A stretch of DNA of 64,000 bases, taken from positions 124,001 to 188,000 of the forward strand of contig NZ_JAJFAV010000011.1 of the NCBI RefSeq assembly GCF_020711235.1. The letters run 5' to 3'. The translations under genes were made by a program, and so were the position numbers. Shown here piece by piece: positions 33,872 through 41,588 of the stretch; position 1 is the first letter of the stretch; each line of letters starts with the position of its first letter. The notes under the pieces are model-generated. The model ran no database searches. It had not been told where the DNA came from and worked only from the letters and a program-made list of their open reading frames with translations. The stretch is from Hymenobacter sp. 15J16-1T3B (GTDB lineage Bacteria; Bacteroidota; Bacteroidia; Cytophagales; Hymenobacteraceae).

Positions 33872-34396
33872 ATGCGTGAAATCGTCCTCTACATCGCCGC
33901 CACGCTCGACGGCTACATCGCCGAGGAAGACGGCGGCGTGCAGTTTCTGCAGCCCTACGAAGAAGCCGGCCTCGACTACGGCTACCAGGAGTTTCTGAAG
34001 TCGCTCAGCGCCGTGGTCATGGGCTCCAAGACCTACGAGCAGCTTTTGAGTTTCAACCTGCCGGAGTGGCCCTACAAAGGCCTGCCGGTGTACGTGTGCA
34101 CCCGGCGCGAGCTGCCCACAACCGTTGATCCGCAGGTCTGGCTCTGGCCCGATTCGGTGGAGGCGCTGGTGCAGCAGCTGCCCGCGGGCCGCACCTGGCT
34201 GGTGGGCGGTGCCCAGCTGATCGACTCGTTCAACGCCCTCGGCCTCATCGACCGGCTGATGCTGGCGGTGATGCCCGTGTTTCTGGGCCGCGGCATCAAG
34301 CTGCTCAACCAACCGCCCCCGCAGCACCTCGTGCTGGAAAACCTCACGCGCTACCCGGACGGCGTGCTGATGCTGGACTACGCCTTGCAGCGGTAA
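33872..34396 (+). CDS. Dihydrofolate reductase family protein (RibD C-terminal domain)
   Basis: A 174-residue cytosolic protein of the RibD-C / DHFR-like fold: IVLYIAATLDGYIAEEDGGVQFL at the start, SAVVMGSKTYEQLL, the nucleotide-binding ...TWLVGGAQLIDSFNALGLIDRLMLAVMPVFLGRGIKLL, which is the hallmark segment of the stand-alone bacterial YyaP/YwjB-type reductases. These proteins use NAD(P)H; substrates are usually unknown. The start is the only suitable ATG and sits 3 bases after a -7-like element. The gene is flanked by a terminator upstream and REP-like repeats downstream, so it is a single-gene unit. Confidence 0.88.
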   Translation: MREIVLYIAATLDGYIAEEDGGVQFLQPYEEAGLDYGYQEFLKSLSAVVMGSKTYEQLLSFNLPEWPYKGLPVYVCTRRELPTTVDPQVWLWPDSVEALVQQLPAGRTWLVGGAQLIDSFNALGLIDRLMLAVMPVFLGRGIKLLNQPPPQHLVLENLTRYPDGVLMLDYALQR

Positions 34397-34413
34397 TGCC
34401 TGTTCCTATTGAA

Positions 34414-34536
34414 CGTCATGTCGAGCGCAGCCGAGGCATTTTGCGTGCTGACGCCGGACAGAAAACCTTTCGTTTGATGGGAAAAATGCTAGCCACCAGC
34501 AGCACGCGAGAGGCCTCGGCTACGTGCGACATGACG
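34414..34536. repeat. REP-like inverted repeat (second type)
   Basis: The 36-base arm at 34414-34449 (CGTCATGTCGAGCGCAGCCG...) matches the reverse complement of 34501-34536 at 30 of 36 positions; spacer 51 bases. The core GTCATnnnGAGCGCAGC links it to the pair at 26846-27012. Confidence 0.8.
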
Positions 34537-34562
34537 CCCACCTACAAGCCGTTCCGAAAAGC

Positions 34563-34597
34563 AAAAAGGCCCTCGGCAAGTGCCGCGGGCCTTTTTC
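34563..34597. terminator. Terminator between the reductase gene and the bacilliredoxin gene
   Basis: AAAAAGGCC and GGCCTTTTT flank an inner GGCA/TGCC stem; T/A-runs on both sides suit the convergent genes. Confidence 0.85.
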
Positions 34598-34616
34598 GGT
34601 GCATGAAAAACTTTTA

Positions 34617-35042
34617 CTAGTCGCAGTATTCGGCAAAAGCGCCCTGAAGGTTGTCGACAATGCGCATTAAATCGTTGCCCTCAATGTGGTAGCGCTCAAT
34701 CATGTGCACCAGCTCGCCGTCTTTGAAGAGGGCAATGCTCGGCGAGGAGGGCGGGTAGGGCAGCATGAACTCGCGGGCTTTGGCCACGGCTTCGGTTTCC
34801 ATGCCGGCAAACACCGTCACCAGCTTGGCGGGCTTCTTGTCGGACGAGGACAGGGCCATTTTCAGGGCCGGACGGGCCTTGGCGGCGGCGCAGCCGCACA
34901 CCGAGTTGACGGCCACCAGCACGGTGCCTTCCTGGGTGTTGAGGGCCGATTCCACTTCTTCGGGCGAGTAGAGTTGCTCGAAGCCGGCTTCGGTGAGGTC
35001 CTGGCGGATGGGGGCCACCATGTATTCGGGGTACATTGCCAT
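34617..35042 (-). CDS. BrxA/BrxB-family bacilliredoxin-like protein
   Basis: A 141-residue thioredoxin-fold protein of the YphP/YqiW (DUF1094) family. MYPEYMVAPIRQDLTEAGFEQL is the family's conserved N-terminus, VAVNSVCGCAAAKARPAL holds the CGC active site, and TVFAGMETEAVAKAREF, PYPPSSPSIALFKDGELVHMIERYHIEG complete the fold. In Bacillus these proteins remove bacillithiol from protein thiols; Bacteroidota of this group can make bacillithiol, so a de-bacillithiolation role is reasonable. Start MAMYPEYM is used, six bases before a second Met (MYPEYM) and nine after a third. Monocistronic, closed by a bidirectional terminator. Confidence 0.93.
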   Translation of the reverse strand: MAMYPEYMVAPIRQDLTEAGFEQLYSPEEVESALNTQEGTVLVAVNSVCGCAAAKARPALKMALSSSDKKPAKLVTVFAGMETEAVAKAREFMLPYPPSSPSIALFKDGELVHMIERYHIEGNDLMRIVDNLQGAFAEYCD

Positions 35043-35180
35043 GATTGACAAACGCTTGGGGTAGGAAAATGTCGATGGGACGCACGGCCGAAGCCGCGGT
35101 TTGCAAAACTACGCAAACTCCGCCTGAGCGGACCGCGTGTATAACCGCCGGGCCCGGGGCAGAAGTTTGCCTACTCTAAC

Positions 35181-35188
35181 TATTTTTC
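35181..35188 (+). promoter_or_regulatory. -7-like element TATTTTTC 5 bases before the start
   Basis: Seven-of-eight match to TAnnTTTG ending 5 bases before the ATG at 35194. Confidence 0.45.
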
Positions 35189-35193
35189 CGCCG

Positions 35194-35490
35194 ATGACCT
35201 CCGCCGACTTCGCCGCCACCCTCACCGCCCCGGCCCCGCCGGCCCAGCTGCCGCCCTTGCTCCGGGCCCTCTGGCTGGAGCACCACGGGCACTGGGACGC
35301 CGCCCACGACCTCGCCCAGCAGGACGAAACCGACCGGCTGGCCTGCTGGCTGCACGCCTACCTGCACCGCCGCGAAGGCGACCTGGCCAACGCCGGCTAC
35401 TGGTACCGCCGCGCCGGCCGGGCGCGCTTTGCCGGCTCGGAGGCCGAGGAATGGCAGGCGTTGGTGCAGGCGGCCCTGCCGAAAGAATAA
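35194..35490 (+). CDS. Small conserved-type helical protein, unknown function
   Basis: A 98-residue cytosolic protein. I recognise no named family. The sequence LLRALWLEHHGHWDAAHDLAQQDETDRLACWLHAYLHRREGDLANAGYWYRRAGR reads as two helix pairs with TPR/Sel1-like spacing, a pattern I have seen in short hypothetical proteins of Bacteroidota and Cyanobacteria. The start MTSADFAATL is used because TATTTTTC lies 5 bases before it; the longer frame adds an Arg-rich stretch that overlaps this promoter. The next gene starts 77 bases downstream with its own -7 element. Confidence 0.65.
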   Translation: MTSADFAATLTAPAPPAQLPPLLRALWLEHHGHWDAAHDLAQQDETDRLACWLHAYLHRREGDLANAGYWYRRAGRARFAGSEAEEWQALVQAALPKE

Positions 35491-35521
35491 AGCAGAAAGT
35501 GAGCGGTCCGGAAAAATGCAA

Positions 35522-35529
35522 TATATTTC
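35522..35529 (+). promoter_or_regulatory. -7-like element TATATTTC
   Basis: Fits TAnnTTTG except the last base; 38 bases before the ATG of the nine-TPR gene. Confidence 0.4.
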
Positions 35530-35567
35530 GACAAGACACAGACCATTCTCCCCGCCGCGGGCTCTCT

Positions 35568-36623
35568 ATGAAACAATACTTATTCCTTTTTGGATGCGCG
35601 CTAACGGGTTTTGCTGCCCAGGCGCAAACCGATACCGTGCGGGCGTCCACGCTACCGCCGGCCCAGCTTGCCGAGAAATATTACAATAGCGGCGTTGCGA
35701 AGTTCAACGACAAAAGTTACAACGCCGCCATTCAGGACTTCGACAAGGCGCTGGCGACCAAGCCGGATTTTGCCAAGGCCTACTACAACCGCGCCGCCAC
35801 CCGCTACGAGCTGAAGCAGTACGCCCCGGCCGTGCAGGACTATAACGAGGCCATCCGCCTAGACCCCTCGACCTTTACCGCCTGGTACGGCCGCGCCCAG
35901 GCCAAGCAGGCCCAGAACCTTCCCGCCGAAGCCGAGCAGGACTACAGCAAGGTGACGGAGCTGAAGCCCGACTACGCCGCCGCCTGGTACGACCGCGGCG
36001 CCCTGCGCTTCGAGAAAGGCGACTACCAGGCCGCTTTGCAGGACTTCACCCAGGCCACCAAGGTCGACCCGAAGTACGCCTACGCCTGGCACGACCGCGC
36101 CAGCGCCGAGCGGCAGCTGGGCCAGACCGAGGCCGCCGTGCGCGACTACACCGAGGCCTTGCGCCTTAACCCCGACCTGCACGTGGCCCTGCTAAACCGC
36201 GCCGCCGCCAAGCGCCGTCTCAAGGACTACAAGGGCGCCGCGGAGGATTACTCCGACTACCTGCGCCGCCGCACCGACGACCCGGTGGGCTACCTCGGCC
36301 GCGCCGGGGCCCGCTACGAAGCCGGCGAGTACCAGGCCGCCGTCGACGACCTGACGCAGGCGCTCAAGCTGCGGCCCGACTACGCGCTGGCCCTGAACAA
36401 CCGCGCCGCGGCGTATCAGCAGCTCAAAAACTACAAGGCCGCCGAAGCCGACGCCACCGCCGCCATCAACCTGAACGCGCAGTACGCCGAGGCCTACCTG
36501 AACCGCGGCCACGCCCGCGAGATGCTGCGCAACACCGGCGGCGCCTGCGCCGACTGGCGCAAAGCCGCCGAGCTGGGCATCACGGCCGGCACCGCCTACG
36601 CCGCCAACTCGGGCTGCGAGTAG
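35568..36623 (+). CDS. Secreted protein with nine tetratricopeptide repeats
   Basis: A 351-residue exported protein. After the signal peptide (MKQYLFLFGCALTGFAAQAQ) come nine consecutive 34-residue TPR units covering almost the whole mature chain, each with the pattern A-x-x-Y/W-x-x-R-x-x-x...Y/G-x-A-x-x-D-x-x-x-A-I-x-L-x-P (YNRAATRYELKQY, WYDRGALRFEKGDY, LNNRAAAYQQLKNY, and so on). It ends GGACADWRKAAELG, a feature of Bacteroidota periplasmic TPR proteins where the last repeat contains a Cys. TPR arrays are scaffolds for protein contacts. It lies 130 bases upstream of the PorE-like gene in the same direction with no terminator between, so joint transcription is likely. Confidence 0.9.
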   Translation: MKQYLFLFGCALTGFAAQAQTDTVRASTLPPAQLAEKYYNSGVAKFNDKSYNAAIQDFDKALATKPDFAKAYYNRAATRYELKQYAPAVQDYNEAIRLDPSTFTAWYGRAQAKQAQNLPAEAEQDYSKVTELKPDYAAAWYDRGALRFEKGDYQAALQDFTQATKVDPKYAYAWHDRASAERQLGQTEAAVRDYTEALRLNPDLHVALLNRAAAKRRLKDYKGAAEDYSDYLRRRTDDPVGYLGRAGARYEAGEYQAAVDDLTQALKLRPDYALALNNRAAAYQQLKNYKAAEADATAAINLNAQYAEAYLNRGHAREMLRNTGGACADWRKAAELGITAGTAYAANSGCE

Positions 36624-36753
36624 CAAGCGGCGCCACTGTGAAGTGGTGAGTTTGCTCACCGGGCCTTCTGCGAACCGCAGGAAGGCCGTTGCCCAACCCT
36701 CAGCGTCCCCTGCGGGCCAACCGCCGCCCGCATCCTCTCTCGACACACGAAAC

Positions 36754-38808
36754 ATGCTTAGATATCTATCCGCTTCCCTACTGCTGCTCGCGGCCCTGCA
36801 CGGACAGGCGCAGAACGTGGAATTCACCAAGGACGAGTTCAAGGGCGACAAGGAAAGCCTGAAAAACGCCCAGAAAGAGCTTAAGGAAGCCAACAGCTGG
36901 TATGAAACCGACCCGCCGCGCTACGAACAGGCGTTGCCGCACTTTCTGGCGGCCCAGCAGGTCAACCCCAACAATGCCCAGCTGAACTTCCGCATCGGGC
37001 ACTGCTACCTGAACTCGACCTACAAATCGAAGGCGCTGCCCTACCTGCAGAAGGCCTACCAACTCGACCCGCAGGTGGACGCGCGCATCCGCTACATGCT
37101 CGGCCGCGGCCTGCACCTGAACGCCCGCTGGGAAGAGGCCATTGCCGAGTATAAGGCCGCTCAGCCCGCGCCCGGCGCCAAAAACGCCACCGCCCAGCAA
37201 AACGACATCCGCAAGAAGATTCAGGAGTGCGAATCGGGCCTGGCGTTGATGAAGACGCCCACCCGCGCTTTTATCGACAACGTGGGCCCGGCCATCAACA
37301 CGCCCTACCCCGAGTACGGCCCGGTCATCACGGCCGACGAGTCGGTGATGCTGTTCACCTCCCGGCGCGACGGCGGCGTGGGCGACGAGAAAGACCCGTT
37401 CATCGGTGGCTACTTCGAGGACATCTGGCAGTCGGTGAAGGGCAAGGATGGGCAGTGGCAGCAGGCCAAAAACCTGGGCCCGACGGTGAATACCAAGGGC
37501 CACGACGCGGTGGTGGCCCTCTCGCCCGACGGGCAGAAGCTGGTGACCTATGTGGAAGACGGCGCCGGCGACCTGTACGAAGCCGACCTGAAGGGCGCCG
37601 CCTGGAACAAGCCCGGCTCCCTGGGCCGGCGCATCAACGGCGGGCAGTCGCACGAATCCTCCGCAGCCTACGCCCCGAACGGGCGCATGCTCTACTTCGT
37701 CAGCAACGGCTCCCCGGAAAGCTCCCGCGGCGGCCACGACATCTGGCGCCTCGACGTGGAGGGCAAGGGCAAGGCCGAAAACCTGGGCTCGGTCATCAAC
37801 ACGCCCTACGACGAGGACGGCATCTTCGTGCACCCCGACGGCAAGACCATCTACTTCTCCTCCCAGGGCCACAACTCCATGGGCGGCTACGACATCTTTA
37901 AGTCGGAGTGGAAAAACGGGCAGTGGACCAAGCCCGAAAACCTCGGCTGGCCGATCAACACCCCCGACGACGACGTGTTCTTCGTCTTGTCGGCCTCGGG
38001 CCGCCACGGCTACTTCGCCTCGTCCCGCGACGATTCGCAGGGCTCCCGCGACATTTACATGATTACCTTCCTGGGCCCTGAAAAGCCGCCGGTGTTGTCG
38101 TCGGAGGAGCCCTTGCTGGCTTCGCGCGCCGCCCCGGTGCGGCAGACGTTGCTGGCCCCCGCCGTGCCCATTGCCACCGCCCAGGTAACCATCTTGAAGG
38201 GCACCGTGACGGATGCCGACTCGAAGCAGCCCATCGAGGCCACCATCGAGCTGGTCGACAACGCCCTGAACCAGTCGATTGCCTCGTTTAAGAGCAATTC
38301 GCAGTCGGGCCGCTACCTGGTGTCCTTGCCTTCGGGCGTGAACTACGGCATCGTGGTGCGCAAGGAAGGCTACCTGTTCCACTCCGAAAACTTCGACCTG
38401 CCGGCCGGCGCGGCCTACTCGGAAGTGGTGAAGGACATTCCGCTCAAGAAGCTGGACGTGGGCGCCAAGGTGGTGCTCAACAACATCTTCTTCGACTTCG
38501 ACAAGGCCACGCTGCGCAAGGAAAGCACCGCCGAGCTGGAGCGCCTCGTGCAGCTGATGACCACCGAATACCCCGCGCTGCGCATCGAAATTTCGGGCCA
38601 CACCGATAACGTGGGCAAGGCCGAGTACAACAAGGACCTCTCGCTGCGCCGCGCCAAGGCCGTGGTGGACTACCTCACGGCCCACGGCGTAGCCGCCGCC
38701 CGCCTGACCTCGGCCGGCTACGGCGACACTCAGCCGGTGGCGCCCAACACGACTAAGGAAGGCCGGCAGCTGAATCGTCGTACCGAGTTCAAGGTGGTGG
38801 CCAAGTAA
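36754..38808 (+). CDS. PorE-like OmpA-family protein (TPR, WD40-type propeller, CRD, OmpA)
   Basis: A 684-residue envelope protein: signal peptide MLRYLSASLLLLAALHGQAQ; TPR helices (~residues 25-165); a PD40/WD40-like beta-propeller (~175-450) with repeats such as GPVITADESVMLFTSRR, VALSPDGQKLVTY, AAYAPNGRMLYFVSN, VHPDGKTIYFSSQGHNSMGGYDIF; a carboxypeptidase-regulatory-like domain (~470-565, LKGTVTDADSKQPIEATIEL); and a C-terminal OmpA peptidoglycan-binding domain (~570-684) with NIFFDFDKATLRKES and SGHTDNVG...NKDLSLRRAKAVVDYL. This is exactly the domain order and length of PorE of the P. gingivalis T9SS, which anchors the secretion machinery to peptidoglycan. The same architecture has paralogues in Bacteroidota, so PorE itself is likely but not certain. 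Confidence 0.9.
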   Translation: MLRYLSASLLLLAALHGQAQNVEFTKDEFKGDKESLKNAQKELKEANSWYETDPPRYEQALPHFLAAQQVNPNNAQLNFRIGHCYLNSTYKSKALPYLQKAYQLDPQVDARIRYMLGRGLHLNARWEEAIAEYKAAQPAPGAKNATAQQNDIRKKIQECESGLALMKTPTRAFIDNVGPAINTPYPEYGPVITADESVMLFTSRRDGGVGDEKDPFIGGYFEDIWQSVKGKDGQWQQAKNLGPTVNTKGHDAVVALSPDGQKLVTYVEDGAGDLYEADLKGAAWNKPGSLGRRINGGQSHESSAAYAPNGRMLYFVSNGSPESSRGGHDIWRLDVEGKGKAENLGSVINTPYDEDGIFVHPDGKTIYFSSQGHNSMGGYDIFKSEWKNGQWTKPENLGWPINTPDDDVFFVLSASGRHGYFASSRDDSQGSRDIYMITFLGPEKPPVLSSEEPLLASRAAPVRQTLLAPAVPIATAQVTILKGTVTDADSKQPIEATIELVDNALNQSIASFKSNSQSGRYLVSLPSGVNYGIVVRKEGYLFHSENFDLPAGAAYSEVVKDIPLKKLDVGAKVVLNNIFFDFDKATLRKESTAELERLVQLMTTEYPALRIEISGHTDNVGKAEYNKDLSLRRAKAVVDYLTAHGVAAARLTSAGYGDTQPVAPNTTKEGRQLNRRTEFKVVAK

Positions 38809-38827
38809 AATCGTCGCCTGCAACAGC

Positions 38828-38865
38828 CACGGCCCGGTTCAACTGCAACGTTGAGCCGGGCCGTG
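38828..38865. terminator. Hairpin after the PorE-like gene
   Basis: CACGGCCCGG and CCGGGCCGTG pair around an inner TCAA/TTGA stem; no long T-run. Confidence 0.6.
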
Positions 38866-38970
38866 GTGCGTTTGGTCGAAATACCGTTGGACGCACTAGC
38901 CGAAGCGGCGGTACTGGCCGAGGCCGATGGCGTCAAACGGCGCCGAGAGCATTCATGTGGAATCCCAGCG

Positions 38971-40017
38971 CTAGGGCTGGTCGGGCCGCTCAAACGTGCA
39001 GACGTACCGAAAGCCGAGGTTGGCCTGGGGGCCGTCGTAGTGCTGCCGGCTGTCGAGGCGGCAGGCGTCGAGCAGGTCAAGCCAGCTGCCGCCGGCGGCC
39101 ATGCCTTCCGCGCTGAGCATTTCGGCTACATTGCCCAGCAAGTTGTAAATACCGAACTGGTTGGCGGGGTTGCTCCAGACCTGCAGGGGCACCGTCAGGT
39201 TCAAAAACGCGTGTTCGTCGCGCCGGCAGTTGACGAGGTAGTCCTGCTCTTTGTTTTTGGTAAACGCGTCGAGCCGCTGTTGCAACGCCGCGGCCGCCAG
39301 GCCCTGCCGGGTGAGCGGAGCCAGGTAGGCGCCGGCCACGGCCGAAAACTTGACCGGGGCCTTCAGCGCGGTGAAGCCGTGCGGGTACCGGCGGGTGTCG
39401 AGCCCGCCGGCGGCGCACTTCCCCCACTCGGCTTCGCTGGGCAGGCGGAACCGGAACACGGCGTAGTCCTTGTCGGCCGGCTGGTAGCCTTTCTTCTCGT
39501 TATAGGCCTGGGTGACGACTTCGCTGCGCCAGGCGCAAAAGGCTTGTGCGTCCTGGTAACTTACCCCTACGACCGGGTAAAACCGAAACTTGGGGTTGCT
39601 GGCGTAGTCGGCTGGCATACCGGGAAAGGTGCGTTGCGGACCGCGTCCGGTGGCCCGCCGAAACTCCAACCAGTGAATGTTGGCGACTTCCGTTTCGTCG
39701 ATGTAAAGGTTGCGGTCAATCCAGACCACCCCGGGAATGTGGGAGTAGTACTGGTAAGCCAGCTCCCGTTCGCGCAGCAGATCCGCGGAGCCGGTCGGAT
39801 TGAATTCCAGCAGTTTTAGAGGGTTGTACTGCTGCTTGGCCACCTTGGCCTCGTCCAGCCCTTCGTAGGGCTCGACGGGCAGCCCGGCCTCGCTGTTGTA
39901 CGCCCGGCCGCTAACCGTGCTGTACGCCCCGGGCCGGGTTGCCGTTGGCACGTTTCGGGCCAGGCCGAAGCCCAGCAGCACCGGCAAGAGCAAGACAGCA
40001 TAACTTCCCTTTCTCAT
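38971..40017 (-). CDS. Secreted SUMF1/FGE-fold protein (GldK/PvdO-like)
   Basis: A 348-residue protein. MRKGSYAVLLLPVLLGFGLA is a signal peptide; the C-terminal two-thirds (~residues 95-345) has the formylglycine-generating-enzyme fold: IDETEVANIHWLEFRRATG, VGVSYQDAQAFCAWRS, FRLPSEAEWGKCAAGG, and NLLGNVAEMLSAEG...GGSW...FRYV. The active-site Cys pair of true FGE is not apparent, so it is a structural or different-activity member. In Bacteroidota such proteins include GldK/PorK, the outer-membrane ring subunit of T9SS; unlike GldK this one lacks a lipobox. It converges on the PorE-like gene, which fits a link to secretion/gliding, though many paralogues exist. The longer frame upstream of ATG 40017 is not protein-like. 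Confidence 0.85.
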   Translation of the reverse strand: MRKGSYAVLLLPVLLGFGLARNVPTATRPGAYSTVSGRAYNSEAGLPVEPYEGLDEAKVAKQQYNPLKLLEFNPTGSADLLRERELAYQYYSHIPGVVWIDRNLYIDETEVANIHWLEFRRATGRGPQRTFPGMPADYASNPKFRFYPVVGVSYQDAQAFCAWRSEVVTQAYNEKKGYQPADKDYAVFRFRLPSEAEWGKCAAGGLDTRRYPHGFTALKAPVKFSAVAGAYLAPLTRQGLAAAALQQRLDAFTKNKEQDYLVNCRRDEHAFLNLTVPLQVWSNPANQFGIYNLLGNVAEMLSAEGMAAGGSWLDLLDACRLDSRQHYDGPQANLGFRYVCTFERPDQP

Positions 40018-40153
40018 AGTCTGTTGTGCAGGCATCACGGAGCTGCTACTTTCAGCCGTAGTTCCGTGGCAGTTGCAAGCTACCGCCCGAAGCCGCTCCT
40101 CGTGCATTCCCGCCGGAAATAGCGTCCTCGCGCCAACACTCCTCTTCCCTGCG

Positions 40154-40161
40154 TAGCTTTG
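40154..40161 (+). promoter_or_regulatory. -7 element TAGCTTTG 4 bases before the start
   Basis: Perfect TAnnTTTG ending 4 bases before the ATG at 40166; leaderless-type arrangement for the LUD-lpxH-propeller unit. Confidence 0.55.
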
Positions 40162-40165
40162 TCGT

Positions 40166-40822
40166 ATGGCCGAATCGTCAAGAGAAGCAATTCTGCGCCG
40201 CATCCGCACGGCCCTGCAGCAGCCCAGCCCGCAGCAGCCGGCCGTGCCCAACTTCACCGCGCCGCTGTTTCCGGCCCCGGCCGATGACCTCGCCATCAGC
40301 TTCGCCGAGAGCTTCGTGCGGGCCGGGGGCACGTTCTACTACTGCGACTCGGTCGAGCATTTCTACGACCTGCTCTACGCCCACAAAAAGGAGCGCGGCA
40401 TCGAGCACCTGTTCGTGTGGGAGCCGGAGCTGAAAAAGCTGCTGCACGCGGCCGGCATCGTGCACATCGGCGACGAAACCGACTTCATTGCCCACGCCGA
40501 CGCGGGCCTGACCACCTGCGAGGCCCTGGTGGCGCGCACCGGCTCGGTGCTGCTGAGCGCGGCCACGGCCAGCGGCCGGCGCCTGAGCATCTACCCCGAT
40601 CAGCAACTGGTCTTCGCCCGCGCTTCGCAGGTGGTGGCCGACATTGCCGACGCCCTGCAGCTGGCCGAGGACAAGTTTGGCGGGCTGGACAAGCTGCCGT
40701 CCATGCTCTCCCTGGCCACCGGCCCCAGCCGCACCGCCGACATCGAGAAGACCCTGGTGCTCGGCGCCCACGGCCCGCGCAGCATCACGCTTTTTTTACT
40801 GGATGACCTCCCCGCTGCCTGA
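40166..40822 (+). CDS. LUD domain protein (LutC/YkgG type)
   Basis: A 218-residue cytosolic protein of the LUD (lactate utilization) domain family: SREAILRRIRTAL at the start, YYCDSVEHFYDLL, DAGLTTCEALVARTGSVLLSAATASGRRLSIYPD, which is the LutC/YkgG fingerprint (TGTxxxxS...R), and PSRTADIEKTLVLGAHGPRSITLFLLDD (GPSxTADIExxxVxGxHGP). In lactate oxidation LutC works with LutA and LutB, which are not here; stand-alone LUD proteins are common in Bacteroidota and of unknown role. It starts a tight unit: lpxH overlaps its last 20 bases. A leaderless promoter precedes it. Confidence 0.9.
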   Translation: MAESSREAILRRIRTALQQPSPQQPAVPNFTAPLFPAPADDLAISFAESFVRAGGTFYYCDSVEHFYDLLYAHKKERGIEHLFVWEPELKKLLHAAGIVHIGDETDFIAHADAGLTTCEALVARTGSVLLSAATASGRRLSIYPDQQLVFARASQVVADIADALQLAEDKFGGLDKLPSMLSLATGPSRTADIEKTLVLGAHGPRSITLFLLDDLPAA

Positions 40823-41588
40823 GCTGCCCCCGGTGCCCCTGGCGCCCAGCCGCAAGGTGTACTTCGCCTCCGACTTTCACCTCGGCGCCCCCTCGCCCGC
40901 CAGCTCGCGGGAGCGGGAGCGGCGCATCGTGCGCTGGCTGGACATGGCCGCTCAGGACGCGGCCGCCATCTACCTGGTCGGCGACATTTTCGACTTCTGG
41001 TTTGAGTACCGCCACGCCATTCCGCGCGGCTTTATTCGCCTGCAGGGCAAGCTGGCCGAGCTGGTCGACGGCGGGCTGCCCGTGACCTTCTTCACCGGCA
41101 ACCACGACATGTGGATGTTCGGCTACTTCACCCAGGAGCTGGGTATCCCGGTGCTGCGCCACCCCGTCAGCCTGACTATCGGGGAGCAGCGCTTTCACCT
41201 CGGTCACGGCGACGGATTGGGGCCCAAGGACTACACCTACAAGGTGCTCAAGCGCATCTTCGCTTCGCCGGTGGCCCAGTGGCTGTTTGCGCGCATCCAC
41301 CCCAACGTGGGCATCGGCATTGCCAACGCCTGGAGCCAGCGCAGCCGCCTGAGCAACACGGCCAAGGACGACGTGTACCTCGGCGACGACGAGTGGCTGC
41401 TGGTGTACTGCCGGGAGCTGGAAAAGCGTTTCCACCACGACTACTACGTGTTTGGCCACCGCCACCTGCCCCTCGACGTGCCCGTGGGGGAGCACAGCCG
41501 CTACGTCAACCTCGGCGAGTGGGTCAATTATTGCACGTACGGCGTCTACGATGGCCACACCCTGTCTCTGGAGCGTTTTGAAGGCTAA
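40803..41588 (+). CDS. lpxH: UDP-2,3-diacylglucosamine diphosphatase (LpxH-type)
   Basis: A 261-residue calcineurin-like phosphoesterase producing lipid X in lipid A synthesis. The five metal-binding motifs appear in order: ASDFHLGAPS (DxH), LVGDIFDFWFEY (GDxxD), FFTGNHDMWMF (GNHD), HLGHGDGLGPKDYTYK (HGDxLC-like), and VFGHRHLPLDV (GHxH). Length and spacing fit the Bacteroidota enzyme. The ATG at 40803 lies inside the end of the LUD gene (20-base overlap, different frame), implying coupled translation. Its own end overlaps the start of the next gene by 11 bases. Together with kdsD and manC this makes the window rich in envelope-glycolipid genes. Confidence 0.92.
   Translation: MTSPLPELPPVPLAPSRKVYFASDFHLGAPSPASSRERERRIVRWLDMAAQDAAAIYLVGDIFDFWFEYRHAIPRGFIRLQGKLAELVDGGLPVTFFTGNHDMWMFGYFTQELGIPVLRHPVSLTIGEQRFHLGHGDGLGPKDYTYKVLKRIFASPVAQWLFARIHPNVGIGIANAWSQRSRLSNTAKDDVYLGDDEWLLVYCRELEKRFHHDYYVFGHRHLPLDVPVGEHSRYVNLGEWVNYCTYGVYDGHTLSLERFEG

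Noticed and set aside
32165-34327. 720-residue minus-strand open frame
   Set aside because: Shadow of the M3 peptidase gene; composition is not protein-like and it crosses a terminator and the RibD-C gene.
36778-38823. 681-residue minus-strand open frame
   Set aside because: Opposite strand of the PorE-like gene; no recognisable domain.
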